Shown: positions 56,059 through 64,000 of the stretch, piece by piece | Position numbering within the stretch: position 1 is the first letter of the stretch | How the letters are laid out: each line of letters begins with the position of its first letter | From: Megalobrama amblycephala | Taxonomy: Eukaryota > Chordata > Actinopteri > Cypriniformes > Xenocyprididae | Assembly: GCF_018812025.1 (NCBI RefSeq) | Contig: NC_063051.1 | Span: forward strand, 7,227,396 to 7,291,395 | Length of the DNA stretch: 64,000 bases | Reading direction: 5' to 3' | Position numbers and translations under genes: made by a program | Notes under the pieces: model-generated | Database searches by the model: none | What the model saw: only the letters and a program-made list of their open reading frames with translations | What the model was told of the DNA's origin: nothing

Positions 56059-56875
56059 AGGGATCCTTGATTATGATTTCACTTTTTTAACTTTAAGTTA
56101 GTGCGTAATGTTGCTGTTTGAGCATAAACAACATCTGCAAAGTTATGATACTCAAAGTTCAATGCAAAGGGAGATGTTTTCTTTTATAAAAATTGCTTTT
56201 TAAGGACTAAAACAAGCTTCTTCCTGGGTTGGTGACATCACAAACCCCAAAATTTACATAAACCCTGCCCCCAGGAACACGCAACAAAAGGGGGTGAGGC
56301 CATGTTGGGCTGCTTTAGAGAAGAGGAAGAGTAGAGTGTTGTTACCATGCCGTCATTTTACGCCGGACTGCTTCACAAATGAGGATCAATTCAATGCTGG
56401 ATTTGCACAAAAGATTAACATGACGGCACATGCTAGTCGATGAGTTGAATCAACTCCACAGCAACTACATAAATTTATCCACTAACCATTCAAAAACGTC
56501 CAGTTTCATTCTAAAAGTTGTAACTTCTTCCTGAGTCTCTCCATCAGTGTCTGACTCCAGTTTGAACAATGTAAGGCTGAACACCGTTACTGACAATCCT
56601 CATTTTGGCTGCGTTAGATTCTCCAACTTTGTTGTTGTTGAGCAACTGAAGAGTGAGCTGTTAAAGCTCCGCCCTCTTCTGGAAAAGGGGCCGGGAGCAG
56701 CAGCTCATTTGCATTTAAAGAGACTCACAAAAACGGTGTGTTTTTGTTCACACCCATATGGGGCAAATTTGACAAGCTATAATAAATGATCTGTGGGTAT
56801 TTTGAGCTGAAACTTCAGACACATACTGGGGACACCAGAGACTTATATTACATCTTGTGAAAAGGGGCATAATAG
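56059..56875. mobile_element. TTAA-type element (AGGGATCCTTGATTATGA start), right end lost
   Basis: TTAA at 56055-56058. It shares TGATTATGATTTCACTTTTT and later blocks with 63571-63850, and its 3' part (GGTATTTTGAGCTGAAACTT to TTACATCTTGTG) with 40290-40360. It ends in AAAAGGGGCATAATAGGT without TTAA. Confidence 0.6.
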
Positions 56876-57099
56876 GTTAGGCAGAACATTATTAAAGACC
56901 AGATAACTTTGAAAGAACATTCTGTTAATATTACTAGAAAGAGAGTTTGTACATAACTTTGAGAAAATCTTGCCAGAACGTTCTCCAAGTTTCTGAGAAC
57001 ATTCCTTGTTAGCTGCGATGACAACATGCTCATAACAAGTACCCCCTGTCTTCCCGTTTACCGTCTTCACTTAGTGTGTTTTCATTCATTTTAGCACAT

Positions 57100-57480
57100 C
57101 CACCTGGTTTTTACATTCATGCAGAGCTAGCATGGATAATGAAGCAGCGATGGGGATTTTTCCTCCATCGAATCCTAATCTTTGGGTTTGTAATTAAAAG
57201 TACTAAAGCAGTCTCAAAACAGCATGCTTGAATTACCAATTCAGAGCCACTGCAGAGCATTGAATCTGCAAATATAGCAGCTACAGCACACATTGAGATG
57301 GATGTCACACTCGACGTAATGTGTCCAAAGCTCAGTTGCATAGCCAATTGAGAAAGCTGTGATGGCTCATAGGAGCCGCGGCTTATCTCACTCTGTGTGT
57401 GTGCAAGAACAATGACAAAGCCTCTACAAAATAACAACAAATAGTCAAGTGACAACACAGAGACGAAGATGCTGGTCCTA
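57100..57480. promoter_or_regulatory. Complex single-copy island, candidate conserved non-coding element
   Basis: Balanced, non-repetitive, with TTTGTAATTAAAAG and CCAATTGAGAAAG words. No exon recognised on either strand. Confidence 0.3.
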
Positions 57481-57539
57481 ATGATGGCTGTTATATAAAT
57501 GAATGGGTTATATAAATGAAAGGATTCTGAAAAAATATA

Positions 57540-57700
57540 TCACTGCTTCCACAAACATATTAAGCAGCACAACTGTCATCGACACTGATAATAATAAGAA
57601 ATGTTTCTTGAGCAGCAAATCAGCATATTAGAATGATTTCTGAAGGATCGTGTGACACTGAAGACTGGAGTAATGATGCTGAACATGATACTCCATTACT
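57540..57700. mobile_element. Family B fragment
   Basis: Contains AAATCAGCATATTAGAATGA and GGATCGTGTGACACTGAAGA, as in the other family B copies. No termini. Confidence 0.7.
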
Positions 57701-58518
57701 CCAACTATTTAATATATTTAATAATTATGATATTTTGAAGACAACTGAAACAAAATTAACATGGCTGGCAATAGATTAACCTAATCATTATTACTCTAAT
57801 GTTTAATTTGCCATTAAAGTGATAAAACGCATATTATTATTCTCAAGACATCATGATAATGTTCCCAAAATTAATTCTTTTTTCTCACCCGCTATTGTAA
57901 TTTTATGTTAGATGTATGAACTATATTTATTGCTGTCTATAGAAAATCATTATGATTAATCTCAAGGTTGTGTGCTTTAGACATAGTCTAAGAAAATGAA
58001 ATAGTAACAGTATAAAATCCAGCAAAAACACTGTGTTAACTTAAAATTTCTTCTCATATTTTCCACAGTCTATTATAGCATGCCCTCGTGGCCCCTTTGG
58101 CAAGTATGTAAACCCCTGTGTTAGGCTTATAGGCAATATTTCATACTTGTTGAGCTTCGACAGTAATTACATTCCGCCTCACAAAATCTGTAAATGACCA
58201 GGCCCAAATGGAATTAGCAGGATTTTTTTGTTTTTGCATTTTCTGTGTGGATTTTAGGGCAAATCTGTGGAAACATTAATCCTAACCTAACCCTGATTTA
58301 AATAAATGTAACTGCAAATCCATTTAATGAATTTCACAGGATTAAACATTCAATTTAAACCTCTAGCAATAAACACCAACTATGGCTAGAAAAACTGATT
58401 GTAATAGTGCTTCTTTTGCCTTATTTAATTTCATTATGAAATTAAAGGTGATTTTTAAACATTAAAATGTTTTCTTCCATGCCATCTTAATATGCTGAGA
58501 CAGCTACAGTGTAAGTAA
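57701..58518. other. Unassigned
   Basis: AT-rich, no element ends or exons recognised. Confidence 0.4.
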
Positions 58519-58526
58519 ACCATTCA

Positions 58527-60042
58527 CAGTGCTGGGTAGTAACTGATTACATGTAATCTGGATTACGTAATCAGATTCCAAATATTAAAGGTGCCGAAGA
58601 ACATGTTTTCAAAAGATGTAATATAAGTCTTTATTTTTTTTTTTAACTGCCTATCATTATAAATGCGCTGATTCAGGGTATGCGGCCCCTTTAAATCTCG
58701 TGCTCCACGCCCCAATAGCTCGCGCTTGCCTTAAACACCATAAACAGTGTTCACACAGCTAATATAACCCTCAAAATGGATCTTTACAAAGTGTTCGTCA
58801 TGCAGCATGTCTAATCGAGTAAGTATGGTATTTATTTGGATGTTTACATTTGATTCTGAATGAGTTTGATAGTGTGCTCCGTGGCTAAATCTAACATTAC
58901 ACACTGTTGGAGAGATTTATAAAGAAAGAAGTTGTGTTAATGAATTATACAGACTGCAAGTGTTTAAAAAATGAAAATAACGACAGTCTTGTCTCCGTGA
59001 ATACAGTAAGAAACAATGGTAACTTTAACCACATTTAACAGTACATTAGCAACATGCTAACGAAACATTTAGAAAGACAATTTACAAATATCACTAAAAA
59101 TATCATGTTTTCATGGATCATGTCAGTTATTATCGCTCCATCTGTCATTTTTCGCTGTTGTCCTTGCTTGCTTACCTAGTCTGATGATTCAGCTGTGCAC
59201 AGATCCAGACGTCCTGCCCTTGTGTAATGCATTGAACATGGGCTGGCATATGCAAATATTGGGGGCGTACACCCCAACTGTTACGTAACAGTCGGTGTTA
59301 TGTTGAGATTCGCCTGTTCCTCGGAGGTCGTTTTATATAAGAAGGAGGAAACAATGGAGTTTGAGACTCACTGTATGTCATTTCCATGCACTGAACTCTT
59401 GTTATTCGAGGTAAATTCAATTTTTGAATCTAGGGCACCTTTAAGCACTTAAAATACTTGTAATCAGACTACAGTTACTTTTTATTGATTACAATTTGTA
59501 GTAAAATGGTAGTAAATCATTCATAATTTGTTGATTCTCCCTAATTCCTTTTCATAATTTAAATTTTCCATTCTAAAAAAAGCATATCGCTTATATACTT
59601 TCAGAAAGTGTTGTGAAATTGCACACACAGACATTTCAAACACATTTTTTATTATAATTTTCCTATTTTTTCTTTGAAACACATTTTTTTTTTATTTTAA
59701 AATAATTTATTTTAATTTTTTATGATTTATTTAAGATTTAGCTTTTCATTAAACTCACAAACCCACCAGTCTGGGAAACTGTAACGTAATGTACTATTTA
59801 ATGCACTTCATGTTGTTGATAAAGAATGAAATACATTTTCTTTATCTTTGTATTTTTATATAAATATGGTACAATATTAAATTCAATGTGACAAACAAGT
59901 TAGGTCAAAAGTAATCTAAAAGTAATCCGATTATATTACATTAAATGTGTAATGTAACGGATTACGTTACTAACCACAATTTTTATCATGTAATTTGGAA
60001 TCAGTAACAGATTACAATTTGCAAGTAATCTACACAGCACTG
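58527..60042. mobile_element. hAT-like element with perfect 8-bp TSD, interrupted
   Basis: Ends CAGTGCTGGGTAG and, inverted, CAGTGCTGTGTAG. Identical ACCATTCA flanks at 58519-58526 and 60043-60050. The subterminal parts are rich in GTAATC and GATTAC words. The TTAA element at 58589-59440 is inserted near its left end. Confidence 0.85.
58589..59440. mobile_element. TTAA-flanked element (AGGTGCC family), copy 3, reversed
   Basis: TTAA at 58585-58588 and 59441-59444. It is the reverse orientation of 11843-12792: the right end inverted reads AGGTGCCCTAGATTCAAAAA and the left end AGGTGCCGAAGAACATG. Confidence 0.8.
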
Positions 60043-60095
60043 ACCATTCAGAGGTTAAATCCCCTGAAATGTATGACGCCATCTCATCACATAGC

Positions 60096-60468
60096 CAGTG
60101 TTGGGGGTAACACATTACAAGTAACTCAAGTTACGTAATCAGATTACTTTTTCAAGTAACTTGTAAAGTAACGGATTACTTTTATATTAACAAAATATCT
60201 GAGTTACTTTTCAAATAAGTAACACAAGTTACTTTGTTTTCCCATTTATTGACTGACAGCTCTCCCATGTAGAGAGAAATCAGAAGTAAGTGATTGTTCA
60301 CAGTGTAAACAAAGAAACAGCCCAGCCCAGATTAGAAAAAGTAATGCAAAAGTAACACAACATATTACTTTCCATAAGAAGTAACTAAGTAACGCAATTA
60401 GTTACTTTTTTAGGGAGTAACACAATATTGTAATGCATTACTTTTAAAAGTAACTTTCCCCAACATTG
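60096..60468. mobile_element. hAT-like MITE (CAGTGTTGGGGGTAAC ends)
   Basis: Ends CAGTGTTGGGGGTAAC and, inverted, CAATGTTGGGGAAAG. The flanks CACATAGC and TACACAGC agree at 6 of 8 bases, an eroded 8-bp duplication. The interior consists of AGTAACTTG/GTTACTTT palindromic words. Confidence 0.7.
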
Positions 60469-60479
60469 TACACAGCAAC

Positions 60480-61480
60480 AAACTCATCCAATGATGTGAG
60501 TTTGGGGGCGGGACGTTCTTTGTGTGCGACCACTAACAAACAGGTGGAATGATCCGGAAACCCATATGTCGTTGTTTTGCAATTCCGTTTGGAGACTCTA
60601 GTGTTGCAGAAGTTACTTCACCTTTAAATAGTTTTTAGAGGGAAAATCCATTAAACTGAATTTAGTTGTTCATCACATAAGCAGCTAGTTGGGAATCATT
60701 ACTCTAAAAATCGCATAACCTTGATTATGCAACAGCGTAACCTTGCGGATATTTTGCAAGTGATTATTCCCTGCGCCGACGTGCTCTTTCTTGAATGCAG
60801 CTCCATGTGTGATTGGATTTAGCAGAGAGCAGGGCGGCTTTGTGAGCGCAGAGAATGTGAGTGGGCATCCTGGAAGCTTCTGTGCCACCACATAATGCTT
60901 GACTGATGTGAGGAGCGAGAGACAAAGAGAGAGAAAAAGAACGAGATACTGAAAGAAACAGAAGGAGGGAAGGAGAGGGAAGGGATAAAGGGACAGAGAA
61001 AGAAAGGGGGATACAAAAACGACAGTGCATGAGAGAGGGATGAGGAAGACAGGCGACAGAGGCCGCATGTTTTATAGATGCCATTTAAAAGAGCGTGCTG
61101 GAGTGGAGGCAGACTGCAATGAACTGTGACCGCGACAAAACACCAAGACAATAAACAAACAAATTGGTTGCCTTGGAGTCGTCAGTGTGCCATCCCGCCT
61201 CCCACCGGAGCGAGAACATCCCCACATCCTGCACGGTGTGTTCCTTTGAGATTAAAACAGGAAATGCATCTCTCTCAGTCTCATTCTTTCTCTCTGGCCA
61301 CCGGGTCTCGATTGCTCTCATTTTTTCTTCTCTATCTCTCTCTACCTCCTTATGTCCCCAAAGGAAAGTGTTATTGCTCAACGGTTGCTTTTTCATAGCT
61401 CATGAGATCTCAGTTATGTTTCATTCAAGTATCAACTTTTTTTTTTTTTCTTAAAAGAGATGAAAAAAAGTGAGACAATT
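60480..61480. promoter_or_regulatory. Complex island with a purine-rich tract
   Basis: 60660-60900 is balanced, non-repetitive and includes a TTGATTATGCAAC word. 60910-61015 is a GA-rich purine tract that makes Ser/Leu-rich open frames on the minus strand. 61090-61400 is again complex. A candidate regulatory island; no exon recognised. Confidence 0.3.
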
Positions 61481-61499
61481 GCAAATAAAAACTAAAGTT

Positions 61500-61905
61500 T
61501 GTATTGGCAAGATTTTTTAAGTCTCTTATGCTCACCATGGCTGCATTTATTTGACCAAAAATACATTAAAAAAGTGATATTGTAAAATATTTACTCCCCC
61601 TCCCCCATTTTAATATATTTTAAAAGGTCACATGGTCCTTCGGAAATCTTTCTAATATGCTAATTTGGTGCTCAAGAAATATTTCTTATTATTATCAATG
61701 TTGAAAACAGTTGCGCTGCTTAATATTTTGAGGAAACTTTAATATTTTTTTCAGGATTCTTTAAAGAATAGAAAGTTAAAAATAATAGCATTTATTTTAA
61801 ATTAATATGCAAATGAATTTGAAATGAATATTTGAAACATGCCTTTATTGTCACTTTTGAATGATACAATGCATCTTTGCTGAATAAAAGTATACATTTC
61901 TTATA
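61500..61905. mobile_element. Family B fragment (reversed)
   Basis: GCTCACCATGGCTGCATTTA, GTCACATGGTCCTTCGGAAA-like and AACAGTTGCGCTGCTTAATA blocks match family B in reverse. Termini missing. Confidence 0.65.
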
Positions 61906-61916
61906 TATCATATATA

Positions 61917-61933
61917 TATGTATATATATATGT

Positions 61934-61986
<53 letters not shown>
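61917..61986. repeat. (TA)n microsatellite with TG/CA interruptions
   Basis: About 70 bp of TA units, interrupted by TGTGTATGTGTG on the left. Confidence 0.95.
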
Positions 61987-61990
<4 letters not shown>

Positions 61991-62209
61991 GAGATAGGTA
62001 AAGCAGGTCTCGCTCTCCATTTAATATAATTTTCTTGTAGAAACAATTTAGATATAAAAAGAGCTCAGATTTTACTGTTTAGATGTTCTTTTTTCATTGA
62101 TCTGTGACATTGATCAGATTATTTTTGTTGATTTTGATGAGAAATATTTGAGAATACATTGAAATTTTTTTTTGTTTGCAAAAATCTGAGCAATTTGACT
62201 TTTTTTAAT

Positions 62210-62840
62210 GGCAACGTCTATTTAAACTAAGTGAAAATAGCATATTTTCTTAGTGATAGATGCTATTTACACTAGTTGAAAATAGCGACAGATTCCATTT
62301 ACACCATGTAAAAGTATCAGTTCTTTGCAATAAGAGTAAATAGTAATTAGATGCTATCTATACTTTATATTGGCAGATACTATTTGCACCTCAGTATTTT
62401 TGTACATTAACAGGATGCAGTAATATCTTAGAGTGTAAATGATCATATTTATTCAAATATGATCATTTACCCTTATTGGGAGAATAAAAACTCTCCCTAC
62501 ACCTTCCCCTAACCCTACCCAAATAAATAAACAATAAATAATTAACACTTTTAAGTTCGCAGTTTATTTCCACTTTTAGAACATTATTTTCATTTTTATT
62601 GAAAATAAATGCAAGCTCGGCAAAAGGCAGATTCGAGCCCGTTTCGATTGCGTTAAAAGCCAGGTTTGTGAGGCTTACTTGCTACTGCTGCGCCACTGAA
62701 GACATTGAAGTCCGTGCATCTTTTTTAAAACTCGAGTGGCCCAACCAGACATTAGTGGGTGGAGCTAGTGTAAATAGCGTTTGCCAAAAAGGGACGCTAT
62801 TTGAATTTAGTTTTGCTCTCATTTTTCCCTGAAACTCTAA
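62210..62840. mobile_element. Repeat with mirrored GTGTAAATAGCG edges and a tRNA-like module
   Basis: AGATGCTATTTACACTAGTTG near 62259-62279 is mirrored by AGCTAGTGTAAATAGCGT near 62763-62781. A tRNA-like stretch lies between. Outer boundaries and target duplication could not be fixed. Confidence 0.4.
62612..62699 (-). other. tRNA-like sequence (A/B-box type)
   Basis: Minus-strand TCAGTGGCGCAGCAGTAGC resembles a tRNA D-arm with A box, and GGCTCGAATCTG a T-loop with B box. No acceptor pairing is seen, so it is not a functional tRNA. Confidence 0.45.
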
Positions 62841-63039
62841 AAGAGACACGTGAGATTACTGGAGTCTTATTCTCAGGGGATAAATATCCATTTAATCTCA
62901 TTGCTCTGATCTCATAAAGAGATCTCATTTGTAATTTTACTTTCCTATGTATCTACATATTTATTTCTGTACCTCTTTTTTTATTCCTACTTGCAAACAC
63001 ACCAAAAGTAATTGTGTATATATGCTACGGTAGTTATGT

Positions 63040-63530
63040 TTTACTGCAATAACATCTGAGTTTGAGTGTTTTTCTTATAGTCCGTGAGCCGGTCGCTGTA
63101 TGTCCACTGGTTGCCCTGGGCTCCATCAGGCTGAGTTTATGTGGCAGTCTTGTTGTGAGGCGCTGTGTAAACACAGTGAAATTGCTCAGGGCCAGATTTC
63201 TCTCTCCGCACTCTCTTTTCGATCCCACCGGACTTATTTTCAATATGCCACTCTCAAAGCAAACCATATTACCATAAGCTCTCTCAATATAGCAGGGCTG
63301 TGCAGAAAAATATCGTCCCAGGCTGAAATTTTGATGATCAGCTTAGCGTGACTTTTTCAATTTTCCCATGCCTACCTGATTTCAGATCGAGCGCTCATTA
63401 GTTTACTTTCATTTACATGTTTGGAAAGCACGGACGGACAAATTGAGATGCGCTTGGAATTTAGTTGGTACAGCCACATTGTTTCAGGCACTGGGTCTAA
63501 CAGCAGTTTGACTTACTGGCTTATTATTAT
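63040..63530. promoter_or_regulatory. Complex single-copy island
   Basis: Balanced sequence open on both strands (plus-strand frame at about 63062-63277). An AG preceded by pyrimidines at about 63080 could be an acceptor, but the frame resembles no protein I know. A regulatory element or an unrecognised exon. Confidence 0.3.
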
Positions 63531-63570
63531 TATTCTCAAAGCTAGGGTGAGAACTGGTTTTGTTAATTAA

Positions 63571-63850
63571 AGGAGTGGTTGATTATGATTTCACTTTTTT
63601 AACTTTAGTTAGTGTGTAATGTTGCTGTTTGATCATAAACAACATCTGCAAAGTTACGACGCTCAAAGTTCAAAGCAAAGGGAGATCTTTTCTTTTAAAG
63701 AATTCTCTGTTTAAGGACTAAAACAAACAGCTGGTAGAGACTACAGTGAGCTTCTTCTTGGGTTGGTGACATCACTAACCCTAAAATTTACATAAATACC
63801 GCCCCTGAAAACATGCACCAAAGGGGCCATGTGAGGCCATGTTATTGCAA
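63571..63850. mobile_element. TTAA-type element start (AGGAGTGGTTGATTATGA)
   Basis: TTAA at 63567-63570. It parallels 56059-56320 (TGATTATGATTTCACTTTTT, AACAACATCTGCAAAGTTA, GGTTGGTGACATCAC). It breaks off near 63850, and the final 150 bases show nothing recognisable. Confidence 0.65.
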
Positions 63851-64000
63851 TACAGTACATAACACAAATGCAATAGCATGTCATAAAAAGCAAGATGACA
63901 ACATAAGTTATAACCATAATTCATAATTCATAAGATCTTACAACATTTCCCACACGAGCGATTTATGGATTATCATGACAGAATATGCTATACAGTGACT

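Noticed and set aside
60685..61151. Ser/Leu/Phe-rich minus-strand frames of 106-127 residues
   Set aside because: Produced by the GA-rich purine tract at 60910-61015; three overlapping frames are open for the same reason.
63062..63277. Possible Cys-containing exon of a TAFA-type gene
   Set aside because: Lacks the CC spacing and the TCEV..HRCC start expected for that family; kept only as a candidate non-coding island.

Overview
The window is vertebrate nuclear DNA from a teleost, most likely a cyprinid (carp/zebrafish group). It has split genes with GT-AG introns and is dominated by short non-autonomous DNA transposons, long (TA)n microsatellites, a 5'-truncated LINE tail and a solo LTR. Several repeat ends match families I know from zebrafish and carp, such as those opening with TTAAAGGGTTAGTTCACCC, the CAAAAGTTTGGGGTCAG type and the ATTCTGAC/ATTATGAC arrays. 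There is no operon, CRISPR array or other prokaryotic feature.

One complete protein-coding gene was assembled by hand. It is a ten-exon PPM-family Ser/Thr phosphatase on the minus strand, start codon at 26221 and stop codon ending at 488, encoding 496 residues. All nine introns have GT-AG ends and every junction keeps frame. The protein belongs to the PPM1H/PPM1J/PPM1M group and is called ppm1j. Its introns are full of nested transposons. A CpG-rich promoter region lies around 25960-26300.

From 43.25 to 43.81 kb, head-to-head with ppm1j, a GC-rich block opens beside a consensus CTCF motif and ends in a perfect AG|GTAAGT donor. It looks like an untranslated first exon of a plus-strand gene whose coding exons are not in the window. 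In mammals TAFA3 lies next to PPM1J in this arrangement, so a TAFA3-like gene is a guess from synteny only. Between 49.8 and 63.5 kb several islands of complex, apparently single-copy sequence are candidate regulatory elements of that gene.

Repeat layout. At 0.6-3.5 kb, intron 9 holds a TIR element carrying a second element, plus an element with a perfect 8-bp TSD. At 6.3-16.7 kb there are a Harbinger-like element, a 1.4 kb TTAA element, an AAGTATACTT-rich element with two guests, a palindromic element and a three-level nest ending in a LINE tail. At 19.8-25.3 kb there are TTAA elements, a near-perfect partial tandem duplication and an 8-bp-TSD element carrying a tRNA-like module. At 26.7-29 kb there are nested TTAA elements. 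At 35.4-39.6 kb a Tc1/mariner-like element is inserted into another copy of itself inside a CCAT array. At 42.2-43.2 and 50.6-52 kb there are TIR-bounded motif arrays. At 47-49.3 kb there is a piggyBac-like remnant inside a TTAA element. At 55.06-55.95 kb a solo LTR carries a series of hairpins with compensating arm changes. At 58.5-60.5 kb there are two hAT-like elements.

I found no evidence for a new multi-gene system. The most unusual structures are the hairpin series in the LTR, the self-inserted Tc1-like element and the tRNA-like module in a DNA transposon. Element family names are assigned from end structure and target duplications only, without a database search.
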